From assembly GCA_013288485.1 (NCBI GenBank), contig JABDBW010000017.1, positions 1 through 39,294 on the forward strand: DNA of 39,294 nt, written 5' to 3'. The DNA comes from Bacteroidota bacterium. Its GTDB lineage: Bacteria; Bacteroidota; Bacteroidia; Sphingobacteriales; Sphingobacteriaceae. The notes beneath the pieces were generated by a model. The model was not told the origin of the DNA and did no database searches. It saw only the letters and a list, made by a program, of their open reading frames with translations. Position 1 is the stretch's first letter. Each line of letters opens with the position of its first letter. Below, one piece after another: positions 20,852 through 30,395 of this stretch. Made by a program: the position numbers and the translations under genes.

Positions 20852-21940
20852 ATGATAATTGCCATATCTGTTGTTTTCTTCTTCATTATCCTGCGCTTCG
20901 CGGTAACACTGTTCAATTTTATTTCTGACCCTAAACTGAGGCGCGTTAACCGCAGCTATAACGATTTGGTTTCTATTTTGATACCGGTACGCAACGAAGA
21001 AGAAAACATTTTAAACCTGCTTACATCTATCCGGCAACAGGATTATCAAAACTATGAAGTTATTCTGTTGGATGATGATTCAACCGACGCCACTTATGAA
21101 ATTTGTTCGGCTTTTGCTGCCGTCAACTCCCGTTTCAGGCTCGTAAAAGGCGAAAGCCTGCCGCGCGGTTGGCTGGGTAAAAACTACGCTTGTTATCAAC
21201 TAGCGCAGGAGGCGCGGGGGAATTTCTTTTTATTTATTGATGCTGATGAACAGGCAAACGATGCTTTAATCAACAGTGCCGTACACCGTATGTATATGCA
21301 GAAACTGGGTCTATTAAGTCTGTTTACCAACCAGCGGATGCTGACTTTTGGCGAAAAACTGGTTGTGCCTATAATGCATTATATACTGCTTAATTTATTG
21401 CCGCTGCGCTTAATTTACCTGGTAAAAAACTATTCGGTTGCGGCGGCGAGCGGCCAGTTTATGTTGTTTGATGCTGAAATATACCGCAAGCACCAATGGC
21501 ATGAGCAGGTGAGGCACCAGGTAGACGAAGATGTAGAAATAATGCGTTTAGTAAAAGCCGCGGCTTGTAACGGCGAGACTTTATTGGCCAACGGAATGAT
21601 AAGCTGCCGTATGTACAAAAATTATTTAAATGCAGTAAACGGGTTCAGCAAAAACTTCCTGGCCGCGTTTAACTATAATATTTTATGGCTTTTAATTTAT
21701 ATTATGCTGGTAATTGCCGGGCCCATGCTGATCATAATGACACTTGATTTTCATTTAATATTTTTCATGGCGGGTTTAATTATACTTACCCGTGTAATGA
21801 TCTCACTTTCAGTTGGTCAAAACGCCTGGTATAATGTAGTTTTACACCCCTTACAAATGTTTAACCTCACGCTCATCGCTTTTTTAGCCATACAAAAACA
21901 TCTCACTAAAACCATCACCTGGAAAGGGCGCAAAATATAA
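20852..21940 (+). CDS. family 2 glycosyltransferase, membrane associated
   Basis: VSILIPVRNEEENILNLLTSIRQQDYQNYEVILLDDDSTDATYEI...FLFIDADEQA...QVDEDVEIMRLVK plus C-terminal TM segments. Confidence 0.9.
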   Translation: MIIAISVVFFFIILRFAVTLFNFISDPKLRRVNRSYNDLVSILIPVRNEEENILNLLTSIRQQDYQNYEVILLDDDSTDATYEICSAFAAVNSRFRLVKGESLPRGWLGKNYACYQLAQEARGNFFLFIDADEQANDALINSAVHRMYMQKLGLLSLFTNQRMLTFGEKLVVPIMHYILLNLLPLRLIYLVKNYSVAAASGQFMLFDAEIYRKHQWHEQVRHQVDEDVEIMRLVKAAACNGETLLANGMISCRMYKNYLNAVNGFSKNFLAAFNYNILWLLIYIMLVIAGPMLIIMTLDFHLIFFMAGLIILTRVMISLSVGQNAWYNVVLHPLQMFNLTLIAFLAIQKHLTKTITWKGRKI

Positions 21941-21987
21941 GCATACGGCGCACTGTTCAGACAAATAATCTGTAAATTTGTACCGCA

Positions 21988-22839
21988 ATGGGCGCATACC
22001 AGTTAAAGGTTACTATAGATAAGGATTCGGGCTTTTGTTTCGGGGTGATCTACGCTATTGATATGGCTGAAGACATCCTGGAGGCAGACGGCTACCTGTA
22101 TTGCCTGGGCGATATTGTGCATAATGATGAGGAGGTGGAACGCCTTAAAGCCCGTGGCCTGCGCATTATTGACCACGCCGAACTAAAAAACCTGCATAAC
22201 GAAAAAGTGCTGATCCGTGCGCATGGCGAGGCCCCCGATACTTACCGTACGGCATTAGAAAATAATATAACGCTGATAGATGCCTCCTGCCCTGTGGTGT
22301 TAAAACTACAAAATCGTATCAAAACCTCCTACGACGCGAAAGAAAAGATATTAATTTTTGGCAAACACGGCCATGCCGAGGTTGTGGGTTTAGAGGGGCA
22401 GACAAATGGCGAGGCGCTGGTTTTCCAGGATATTGCCGAGCTGGATAATGTGGAACTGCCGCGAAACATCACCCTATACAGCCAGACCACCAAAAGCATG
22501 GAAAAGTTTTACCATATAAAGGAAGAACTAACCGCGCGTGGTTATGAGCTGAATGCCAACGATACCATTTGCCGCCAGGTATCAAACCGGGATAAGGACC
22601 TGCCCGCTTTTGTAAGTAATTTTGATAAAATTGTATTTGTATCAGGCGTGAAATCATCAAACGGCAAGGTTTTATATGAAGTTTGCCGTAAGCATAATCC
22701 TAATACTTATTTTGTTTCTTCGGTTAGCGAATTGCAGCCGTCTATGTTCGCGCCCGGCGATAAGGTGGGGATAGCCGGCGCCACCTCAACCCCCATGTGG
22801 TTGATGGAAGAGGTGAAGGCAGAGTTAGAACGATATTAA
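21988..22839 (+). CDS. ispH: 4-hydroxy-3-methylbut-2-enyl diphosphate reductase
   Basis: SGFCFGVIYAIDMAE, GDIVHNDEEVERL, LIRAHGEAPDTY, DASCPVVLKLQ, FGKHGHAEVVGL, GATSTPMWLMEEV. Confidence 0.95.
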   Translation: MGAYQLKVTIDKDSGFCFGVIYAIDMAEDILEADGYLYCLGDIVHNDEEVERLKARGLRIIDHAELKNLHNEKVLIRAHGEAPDTYRTALENNITLIDASCPVVLKLQNRIKTSYDAKEKILIFGKHGHAEVVGLEGQTNGEALVFQDIAELDNVELPRNITLYSQTTKSMEKFYHIKEELTARGYELNANDTICRQVSNRDKDLPAFVSNFDKIVFVSGVKSSNGKVLYEVCRKHNPNTYFVSSVSELQPSMFAPGDKVGIAGATSTPMWLMEEVKAELERY

Positions 22840-22847
22840 GCCCCCGG

Positions 22848-22867
22848 CCTCCGCCTTTAGGCGGAGG
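22848..22867. repeat. CCTCCGCC-TTTA-GGCGGAGG palindrome
   Basis: Perfect 8-bp arms with 4-nt loop. Confidence 0.9.
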
Positions 22868-22902
22868 AGCAATAAAGGTTTGTTTAATTTATTTGTAATA
22901 AA

Positions 22903-22932
22903 TTCCCCCTTCAGGGGGTTAGGGGGTTTTTT
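22903..22932 (+). terminator. CCCCCTTCAGGGGG hairpin followed by T tract
   Basis: ttcccccttcagggggttagggggttttttc downstream of ispH. Confidence 0.55.
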
Positions 22933-22955
22933 CTTTTATTTTTGCGCACTTAATT

Positions 22956-23972
22956 ATGGCTAAAAAAGGAATATTACTGGTTAACCTGGGCACACCCGAC
23001 AGCCCCAGTACTGCCCATGTACGCAAATACCTGAACGAGTTTTTAATGGATCCGCGGGTAATTGACGTAAACCCGGTACTGCGCACGTTTTTGGTAAAAA
23101 GCCTTATTGTGCCTTTCAGGTCGCCAAAATCAGCAAAGCTGTACCAAAAAATATGGAGTGATAAAACCGGATCGCCCTTATTATATTACAGCATTTTACA
23201 GCATAAATTATTGCAGGAACGTTTGGGCGATGAGTACCAGGTAGAACTGGCTATGCGTTACCAGAGCCCCACCATTGAGGCGGCATTGGAGCGACTAAAG
23301 GCAAATTTGGTTAACGATATTAAAGTGATCCCCCTATTCCCGCAATATGCGTCGGCAAGTACGGGTTCTGTGCATGATAAGGTGATGGAGCTGGTAAAAC
23401 AATGGCAAACCATACCACATATTTCTTTTATCAATTCATTTCATAATAATGAACTGATGATAGAAACCTTCGCCAATAACGGCCTAAAGTATCAACCTGA
23501 AACTTACGATCATATATTATTTAGCTTTCACGGCCTGCCGCAACGCCAAATAATGAAATGCGACCATACCCACAACTATTGCCTTAAAGTTGATGGCTGC
23601 TGCGATACAATGAACGATACCAATAAGTTTTGCTATTCGGCCCAATCGTACGATACGGCGCATTTAATTGCCGAAAAAATGGGGTTGCCTAAAGAAAAAT
23701 ATACGGTTTGCTTCCAGTCGCGTTTGGGTAACGACCCCTGGGTACAGCCCTATACCAGCAAAGTAGTAGCTAAATTAGCCAATGAAGGCAAGAAACGCCT
23801 GCTGGTATTTTGCCCCGCCTTTGTTGCCGATTGCCTCGAAACCGTTTATGAAGTTACCGAAGAATACGGCGGCGAGTTCCGCGCCTTAGGCGGTGAACAT
23901 GTGCAATTGGTGGAAAGCCTGAATGATTCGCCTTTATGGATAGATGCTTTGGAAGGAATGGCGAGAAATTGA
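22956..23972 (+). CDS. hemH: ferrochelatase
   Basis: GILLVNLGTPDSPSTAHVRKYLNEFLMDPRVID, IPLFPQYASASTGSV, LFSFHGLPQRQI, VCFQSRLGNDPWVQPYTSKV, CPAFVADCLETVYE. Confidence 0.97.
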   Translation: MAKKGILLVNLGTPDSPSTAHVRKYLNEFLMDPRVIDVNPVLRTFLVKSLIVPFRSPKSAKLYQKIWSDKTGSPLLYYSILQHKLLQERLGDEYQVELAMRYQSPTIEAALERLKANLVNDIKVIPLFPQYASASTGSVHDKVMELVKQWQTIPHISFINSFHNNELMIETFANNGLKYQPETYDHILFSFHGLPQRQIMKCDHTHNYCLKVDGCCDTMNDTNKFCYSAQSYDTAHLIAEKMGLPKEKYTVCFQSRLGNDPWVQPYTSKVVAKLANEGKKRLLVFCPAFVADCLETVYEVTEEYGGEFRALGGEHVQLVESLNDSPLWIDALEGMARN

Positions 23973-23989
23973 ACATTCGAAATTCGAAA

Positions 23990-25012
23990 TCACTTCCGTT
24001 TCTCCACCTTATCATAAAACCCGCCAAAAGTATTCATCCTTACAGCATCTTCCTTCAAAAAATCGCCGGGAAATCCCAGTTCAATTGCGCTTACTTTATC
24101 CAGTTTTTCTAAATGTTCCTTACTTAAGGTAACATCAATGGTTTTCAGGTTATCCTCCAGTTGGCTCAGCTTTGTTGCCCCAACTATGGGGATAGAAGAA
24201 AAACCCTGGCTCCTAACCCATTGCAGCGCCACATGGCTTGCCGATACACCCAGTTCATCGGCAACAGCCACTACCGCTTTGGTAATATTTACACTAAGCT
24301 CATCGCGGCGTTTGCTTTCGGGTTTTATGCGGCCCTGCTCGCCGCGCAGGTATTTACCGCTTAATACGCCGCCGCCCATCGGGGCCCACGGCGTAACTGT
24401 CATCCCGAAATGTTTGGCCATAGGTATAAGGTCGCGCTCGGGTGTGCGTTGCAGCAGGCTATATTCTACCTGCAAAGCGATGAACTGGCTCCAGCCCATC
24501 AGCTCGGCCATCGTATTGCCTTTGGCAACCATCCATGCCGGTGTGTCGCTTATGGCAGCGTAGTTCACTTTTCCCTGGCGTACCAGGTCGTCTAAACCGC
24601 GCATTACTTCATCAATAGGGGTCAGGTCATCCCAGATGTGCAGGTACAATATATCAATAAAATCGGTTTTTAAACGTTTCAGGCTTTCTTCCACACTACG
24701 CATCATGTTTTTGCGGTTATTGCCCGACGCGTTGGGGTTGGTCATATTATCCTTTAACGAATATTTGGTGGCCAGCACAAAAAAATCGCGGTCATTATTG
24801 CTAAGATAATCGCCTATTATTTTTTCGCTGGTGCCCAGTTTATATACATTTGCCGTGTCTATGAAATTGCCCCCGGCATTTGCAAAGGCATCCATAATGG
24901 CAAAGCTGGTTGCCGCGTCGGCACCCCATCCGGCTTCGGTGCCAAAGCCCATAGTGCCCAGGCATAGTTCGGAAACCTTAAGGCCCGAACGGCCCAATAA
25001 TTTATAGTTCAT
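23990..25012 (-). CDS. aldo/keto reductase
   Basis: MNYKLLGRSGLKVSELCLGTMGFG, GGNFIDTANVYKLGTSEKIIGDYL, TDFIDILYLHIWDDLTPIDEVM, HVALQWVRSQGFSSIPIVGATK. Confidence 0.95.
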   Translation of the reverse strand: MNYKLLGRSGLKVSELCLGTMGFGTEAGWGADAATSFAIMDAFANAGGNFIDTANVYKLGTSEKIIGDYLSNNDRDFFVLATKYSLKDNMTNPNASGNNRKNMMRSVEESLKRLKTDFIDILYLHIWDDLTPIDEVMRGLDDLVRQGKVNYAAISDTPAWMVAKGNTMAELMGWSQFIALQVEYSLLQRTPERDLIPMAKHFGMTVTPWAPMGGGVLSGKYLRGEQGRIKPESKRRDELSVNITKAVVAVADELGVSASHVALQWVRSQGFSSIPIVGATKLSQLEDNLKTIDVTLSKEHLEKLDKVSAIELGFPGDFLKEDAVRMNTFGGFYDKVEKRK

Positions 25013-25053
25013 ATATATAGCGTATTTTAAACAAAACTAAACAATAATAGCTG

Positions 25054-25401
25054 TTGGGTTGTAATTTATACATGAAAATTATAACACTGCATACGCGCGT
25101 TGATGCCGATAAATTGTTAGCGCACCTTGTACAAAAGCTGAACCCGCTGTTCAGGGAGCAACGGCAGCAGGATATCAGCTTCAAAATTGAAAAAGTTGGC
25201 AACACTATTGAAATATCGCAGCCTGAACTATATGAAGGCGTGCTTTTTAAATTAGAAATAAAAGGCAAACGATTGTGGATAACCCGCAATGAGCATTATG
25301 TGGATGATGTGAACTCGCTTACGGTCGAATCCATATTAAACAGTTTGTTTGAGGATATTACGGATGACAGCAGGGGGGTTGATTTGCTTTTGGAGGGATA
25401 G
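25054..25401 (+). CDS. hypothetical protein
   Basis: 115 aa ORF, non-overlapping on its strand; family not recognised. Confidence 0.6.
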   Translation: MGCNLYMKIITLHTRVDADKLLAHLVQKLNPLFREQRQQDISFKIEKVGNTIEISQPELYEGVLFKLEIKGKRLWITRNEHYVDDVNSLTVESILNSLFEDITDDSRGVDLLLEG

Positions 25402-25404
25402 AGG

Positions 25405-26382
25405 CTAATTTATCCAGCTAAATTTATATTCCAGCATGGGGTTTTTCATCCGTTCGGCAACGCGCAATAAACGGGCAGGCAGGTTTACAATATAATCACG
25501 CGCCTTTTCGCCCGATTCACTGAGCTCGCTTACACTTTCAATATGCCATTCGGCAATCAGTTCCTTTAAAATATCCACGTAATCAACGGCGGTATATATA
25601 CCCAGGCGTTGTGCGGCATCAGTAAAATGGCCAAAGGTTTGCCCTATTTTTAAACCTACCTCGCGTAAAAAATGCGCGGGCATAACAATTTTTTTACGCA
25701 TCATATCCTCAAAAGCAAGCATGGCGCCGTTGGGGTCAACTTCAAAAATTTTCTCTATAAAATATTTATAGGCTTTGGCGTGGCGCGCCTCATCCGAGGC
25801 AATAACACCGCACATTTTTGATAATAAAGCGTCGCCGTCTTTTTTCGCCTGCGAGGCTACCCTGCGGTGCGAAACATTGGTGGCCAGTTCCTGAAAAGAA
25901 GTGTATATAAAATTTCGGTAAGGGTCATGCCCTGTACCAATATCAAATCCGTCGGCTATTAAGTAATGGGTTGATACCTCCATAGCGCGCATATTTACAC
26001 GGCCCGAAAGGTATAAGTATTTATTAAGCAGATCGCCGTGGCGGTTCTCCTCGGCTGTCCATTGCCGGGTCCATTTCATCCAACCACCCTCTTCATTTTT
26101 TGATACGCCTTCAACCATGGTGAGCCATGATTCATAAGTAGGCAGCGCCTCCTCGGTAATCGTATCGCCAATTAAAACAGCTACCAGGTCGTACGAAAGG
26201 CCCCGGGCGCTTTCCTGCATATCTTTTATTTCGCTAAAAAATGTATCCCTCGAAGAATCGGGTAAAAAATCAGATGGCTGCCAGATGGTATCAATAGGTT
26301 TCAGATATTCATGCATTTTTTCAAGCATGAATTTCTCAATATAGGCCATCACTTCCTGTCTCTTTTCTTCAAAAAATATCAT
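25405..26382 (-). CDS. soluble acyl-ACP desaturase (ferritin-like di-iron)
   Basis: Di-iron motifs EENRH and DEARH; LPDSSRDTFFSEIKDMQESARGLSYDLVAVLIGDTITEEALPTYESWL. Confidence 0.92.
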   Translation of the reverse strand: MIFFEEKRQEVMAYIEKFMLEKMHEYLKPIDTIWQPSDFLPDSSRDTFFSEIKDMQESARGLSYDLVAVLIGDTITEEALPTYESWLTMVEGVSKNEEGGWMKWTRQWTAEENRHGDLLNKYLYLSGRVNMRAMEVSTHYLIADGFDIGTGHDPYRNFIYTSFQELATNVSHRRVASQAKKDGDALLSKMCGVIASDEARHAKAYKYFIEKIFEVDPNGAMLAFEDMMRKKIVMPAHFLREVGLKIGQTFGHFTDAAQRLGIYTAVDYVDILKELIAEWHIESVSELSESGEKARDYIVNLPARLLRVAERMKNPMLEYKFSWIN

Positions 26383-26502
26383 ATCGGCTTGTTAATTCAC
26401 AAAGGTAATAATTTAAATACTTATATAGGTATATCAATTTTTCCGGTATAACTGTCGATGCAGAAAGGGTTTAGTAAAACGTTACCCACCTCATTAAGAG
26501 GC

Positions 26503-26796
26503 TTACTTATGTTTCTCCTTTTGTTCCAGGTTACTTACAAAGGCAGTAAGTTCGCGTGTAAAGGCATCAAGGTGCAATGCCGATTGTTTCATGTAGCCGG
26601 CTATTTTTTTCAGTTCTTCGGGCGAGTTCGAGTATTCATCCATCAGGATCGCCATACCTAAAATATTGGCAACGGGCTGGCGCACTTTATGGTGGGTCAT
26701 AAACATCATTTCTTCAAGGCCATGCACATAGTCTTTCAAAAATTCTTCGTGCTTATCGCTTTTTTTAAAAGCTTTTGTTGATTTATATGTACGCAT
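26503..26796 (-). CDS. small protein resembling a stand-alone histidine-kinase DHp/HisKA segment
   Basis: MTHHKVRQPVANILGMAILMDE resembles an H-box; 97 aa, no ATPase domain. Confidence 0.6.
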   Translation of the reverse strand: MRTYKSTKAFKKSDKHEEFLKDYVHGLEEMMFMTHHKVRQPVANILGMAILMDEYSNSPEELKKIAGYMKQSALHLDAFTRELTAFVSNLEQKEKHK

Positions 26797-26837
26797 TTTC
26801 TTTCCGTCGCTATCATATTACTTATGCTATTTTTCGT

Positions 26838-27392
26838 TTAAACAGTGAGCGACTGGTCAATTAGCGGGGCATGATCATTGGCCATAGCGATCAATTTATT
26901 AATGTCGACCGTATTACCCAGGCACTTTTTTAACGCATATATTTCGTGATGGCCTATAATATGCTTGCGGTCAAGCGGAATATTCCAGCGCAGGCTGATC
27001 GCTCTTATCAGGTTACTGCTTGCGTTGTACATTTCATCGGTCCAGTCTACATTAAAATCACCCTCATGTTCAATGCCTATGGTATAATAATCGGGGCTAA
27101 TGTATAACCCGGTATCAGTTTGTTTGATCAGGCCCCAGGTGGGGGTATTAACGCGCCCGGCATGGTATGCGGTATCTTTTTCATTTACATACTGGTGTAC
27201 CTGGCCTGCTTTGCCGATGCCATAATGGGCCGATACTTTCGATAAAGTACTTTGAAACCAGCTGTCAGTACCATACAGTGTACCTTGCATAATATGTATT
27301 ACTATAGCTTCGGGTTTATAAGTCTTACGGCCCGGATAATAATTTGGGCTGGGTTTATTAATTATATTCATACGCTTCTTATTTTCGGGCAT
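26838..27392 (-). CDS. N-acetylmuramoyl-L-alanine amidase (Amidase_2 family)
   Basis: KPEAIVIHIMQGTLYGTDSWFQ...VSAHYGIGKAGQVHQYVNEKDTAYHAG...TIGIEHEGD...IIGHHEIYALKKC. Confidence 0.9.
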   Translation of the reverse strand: MPENKKRMNIINKPSPNYYPGRKTYKPEAIVIHIMQGTLYGTDSWFQSTLSKVSAHYGIGKAGQVHQYVNEKDTAYHAGRVNTPTWGLIKQTDTGLYISPDYYTIGIEHEGDFNVDWTDEMYNASSNLIRAISLRWNIPLDRKHIIGHHEIYALKKCLGNTVDINKLIAMANDHAPLIDQSLTV

Positions 27393-27639
27393 TTACCAGG
27401 TTGGGTTCACAGCAGCCACCCCCAGCCGCTGATCCCCCTTTCCCGGTTAATTATTAACTAACTCCAGCAAATATGAGCAGGAAAAATATCATCCCTTACA
27501 GTAAATCCCCCCTTTTTAATAGGGTGTTTTTACCCTTTTTAAAAGGGTATAATTACTTTTGTAATACGCTGTTTAATATTGATTTTAGCAGAATTTAAAT
27601 TAACAACCTTTTATATTTAAACTTAAACCCTACACCATT

Positions 27640-28242
27640 ATGAAAAAATTAACATTGCCAATTATTATGTTGTTAATTGGCTTTATTGCCGGTTATTACA
27701 TCTCTAAAGGAAAAAGCACAGCTACAGTCTCTTCGGGAACCGGAGAATTCAAATCAGAGAATAGCATCAGCTATGACGAAGCAAAATTATTAGTAGACAC
27801 TTTTGGAATGTACGGATTGGACGACTCAAAAAAGGTACCCGGCGGAAAGGGTCCAAAAACCAGGAGTGTTTTTATGCCTTTAACAAAACTCGACAGCCTG
27901 GTGGCTGCGCTTGACGCGGCAAGAAAAAGTGACGGGAAAACCGATGGAATACGCGTGTACTTTGGCAGGTACCCGAAATTTCACCCCGACGGGAAAACAC
28001 CTTACGAGCATCCGTTCCGCAATACTATTGTTCTGGTTTCAACCAAGGATACCAGTGTAATTGTAAAAGGCAGTACGCAACCATTACGAATACACCTTGA
28101 TTATTACGGCGCGCCAAATCATAAACTGCCCTTGCACATGTTTGCCTTAGATCCGCAAAACCAGGGAGAGTTATGCCCGGATAATTGTGATGGTGCACTA
28201 TTTGTATGCCCTGACCCTACCGATCCTGCCTGCGGCAATTAA
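27640..28242 (+). CDS. hypothetical membrane-anchored or exported protein
   Basis: N-terminal hydrophobic segment MKKLTLPIIMLLIGFIAGYYISKGK; Cys-rich C-terminus CPDNCDGALFVCPDPTDPACGN. Confidence 0.7.
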   Translation: MKKLTLPIIMLLIGFIAGYYISKGKSTATVSSGTGEFKSENSISYDEAKLLVDTFGMYGLDDSKKVPGGKGPKTRSVFMPLTKLDSLVAALDAARKSDGKTDGIRVYFGRYPKFHPDGKTPYEHPFRNTIVLVSTKDTSVIVKGSTQPLRIHLDYYGAPNHKLPLHMFALDPQNQGELCPDNCDGALFVCPDPTDPACGN

Positions 28243-28262
28243 TAATATTACCCGCATCTAAA

Positions 28263-28302
28263 AACCCCCTCTCTCCCGATAGCTATCGGGAGAGAGGGGG
28301 TT
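28263..28302. repeat. perfect 40-nt palindrome
   Basis: AACCCCCTCTCTCCCGATAG|CTATCGGGAGAGAGGGGGTT is its own reverse complement. Confidence 0.95.
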
Positions 28303-28327
28303 GGGATGAGGCAAAACCTGCTAATAT

Positions 28328-28969
28328 ATGTCAGTAGTAATTTTTTTCGAGTTGATCTGTTTTATCATCGCCTTTATTACTTTAATAAAGGATGCAAATT
28401 TTGTATGGCGCAGCATGGTTGTTTTTCTGCTGATAACCTGCATAACCGAAATAACAGGCAGATGGTTAAGAATTGCATATCATAACAACCAATGGTTATA
28501 TAATATATTCATGGTTATTGAAGCGGGTTTCACCAGTTTAATGTTTGGAAGCATATTAAGCCGGTACATTAACAGCAAACCCATTATTTTAAGCGGGCTT
28601 GCTTTATTATTATTGCTGTATGCTCATGATGTTTTTGAGCATGGTTTTTTAATTTATAATGATCTCACAGCAACCGTTATGTCGGTTATTTTTGTGTTAT
28701 ACAGTTTTTATTACTATTTCCTGTTAATAAACGATGAACAATATATTGATCTTAAACGTTCACCCCCCTTTTGGTGGGTGGCAGGCACACTGTTTTTTCA
28801 TTTCGGCAGCACCGCCGTTAACCTGTTTTTTACGTCGTTACCGCACGTAAAAATTGCCGGGCATAATATTACTTATTTTATATTTACAGCACTCAGTATT
28901 ATTTTGTATAGTTGCTGGAGCTATTCATTCATTTGCAAAAAATGGCTACGAACAATATCCAAAACTTAA
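28328..28969 (+). CDS. multi-pass membrane protein of unknown function
   Basis: 213 aa ORF with about 6-7 hydrophobic segments, overlapping the next gene. Confidence 0.75.
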   Translation: MSVVIFFELICFIIAFITLIKDANFVWRSMVVFLLITCITEITGRWLRIAYHNNQWLYNIFMVIEAGFTSLMFGSILSRYINSKPIILSGLALLLLLYAHDVFEHGFLIYNDLTATVMSVIFVLYSFYYYFLLINDEQYIDLKRSPPFWWVAGTLFFHFGSTAVNLFFTSLPHVKIAGHNITYFIFTALSIILYSCWSYSFICKKWLRTISKT

Positions 28970-29727
28970 TTTTAGCAGCCACGCTGATATTTTTATTAGC
29001 GCCTCTTTCTGTTATTTTATATATTTTGGTCTATAACCGCCGTAAAATAAAGCATATTGAAGAAAAAGCACAGATGAAGCTGGCCTTTGATGCCGAAATT
29101 GTAAAAACACAACTCGAGGTACAGGAACAAACCATGCAAAACATAGGCGCCGACCTGCACGACAACATCGGCCAGTTGCTAAGCCTGAGCTCACTCACAT
29201 TAAGCTCCATAGAATTGGACGACCCGGAAAAGGCCCGCCAAAAAATTGAGGCGTCTATCGACCTCACCGGCCGTTCCATTAAAGAAATGCGCCTGTTGGG
29301 CAAACTCTTACAGGGCGACCAGTTATTAGGTGTGGGCCTGTCGGAAGCCATTTGTCATGAAATAACCTGGATAGAAAAATCAGGCAAATACCAGGTTAAT
29401 TACGTGCACGAAGGTGAAATGCCCGCTAATACCAATTTAGATAAAGACCTCATTCTGTTCCGTATCTTACAGGAGATAATAAATAATATTATCAAGCATT
29501 CGTTTGCTACCCGTATCAATATTAAATTAGCCTGGAAGGCGCAAAATGTGGAGCTGCATATTGACGATAACGGCGTAGGCTTTAATGCCGACAGCCTGCC
29601 CGCGGCCCAAATGGGAATGGGGCTGCAAAACATGAACAAAAGGGCCGGTATAGTAGGCGGGCAGGTGTTTATCAAATCGCAACAAAATGAAGGTACCCAA
29701 ATAAGTGTTATTATCCCCTATCCTTAA
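28942..29727 (+). CDS. sensor histidine kinase, HisKA_3/HATPase_c (LiaS/NarX type)
   Basis: GADLHDNIGQLLSLSSLTLS H-box; ILQEIINNIIKHS N-box; DDNGVGF; GMGLQNMNKRAGIVGG. Start chosen at internal ATG 28942. Confidence 0.9.
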   Translation: MATNNIQNLILAATLIFLLAPLSVILYILVYNRRKIKHIEEKAQMKLAFDAEIVKTQLEVQEQTMQNIGADLHDNIGQLLSLSSLTLSSIELDDPEKARQKIEASIDLTGRSIKEMRLLGKLLQGDQLLGVGLSEAICHEITWIEKSGKYQVNYVHEGEMPANTNLDKDLILFRILQEIINNIIKHSFATRINIKLAWKAQNVELHIDDNGVGFNADSLPAAQMGMGLQNMNKRAGIVGGQVFIKSQQNEGTQISVIIPYP

Positions 29728-29730
29728 AAA

Positions 29731-30378
29731 ATGGAAACCCCCCGTATTCGTATTGCTATTGTTGACGACCACACCCTGTTCCGCAACGGCGTTGCTGCGC
29801 TAATGCGTGAGTTTAATGACCTGCACGTTTTATTTGAAGCCGATAACGGTTACCAGATGCAGCAAATGATAACCGAACACCCCCTGCCGCAGGTTATATT
29901 AATGGATATAAATATGCCCGTACTGGATGGTTACGACGCTACGGCCTGGCTGAAAGAAAAATATCCTACCGTAAAAGTTTTAGCCCTAAGTATGTTTGAG
30001 GACGACAGGGCAGTGATAAAAATGATAAAATGCGGCGCATGCGGTTACCTGCTCAAAGAATCGGCCCCGCGCGAAGTACATGAGGCCATAAAAGTTATTT
30101 TTGAAAAAGGGATATATATTAATGAGTTGGTTTCAGGCAAGATGGTGCGCTCAATTACCGCTGCCGATAGCGCCCCTATGTTTTCGAAAAACGAGGCCAC
30201 TTTTTTAAAACTATGCTGCACTGAACTAACCTACAAAGAAATAGCCGACCAAATGTTCATCAGCCCCCGCACCGTTGATAATTACCGCGAAGCGCTTTTT
30301 CAAAAACTGAATCTTAAGTCAAGAACCGGTTTAGTTTTGTATGCTATACAAAATGATATAGTTAAGTTGGGAGGTTAA
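29731..30378 (+). CDS. NarL/LuxR-family response regulator
   Basis: IAIVDDHTLFRNGVAALM, VILMDINMPVLDGYDA, C-terminal LTYKEIADQMFISPRTVDNYREALFQKLNLKSRTGLVLYA. Confidence 0.95.
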   Translation: METPRIRIAIVDDHTLFRNGVAALMREFNDLHVLFEADNGYQMQQMITEHPLPQVILMDINMPVLDGYDATAWLKEKYPTVKVLALSMFEDDRAVIKMIKCGACGYLLKESAPREVHEAIKVIFEKGIYINELVSGKMVRSITAADSAPMFSKNEATFLKLCCTELTYKEIADQMFISPRTVDNYREALFQKLNLKSRTGLVLYAIQNDIVKLGG

Positions 30379-30395
30379 GATTTATATTTGCTTTA

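Noticed and set aside
25274-25282. TGTGGATAA perfect DnaA box
   Set aside because: Single occurrence inside a coding ORF, no cluster; expected by chance.
27500-27550. CCCCCCTTTTTAATAGGG...ACCCTTTTTAAAAGGGT as a regulatory stem or riboswitch
   Set aside because: Short, simple palindromes with no recognisable riboswitch core; insufficient support.
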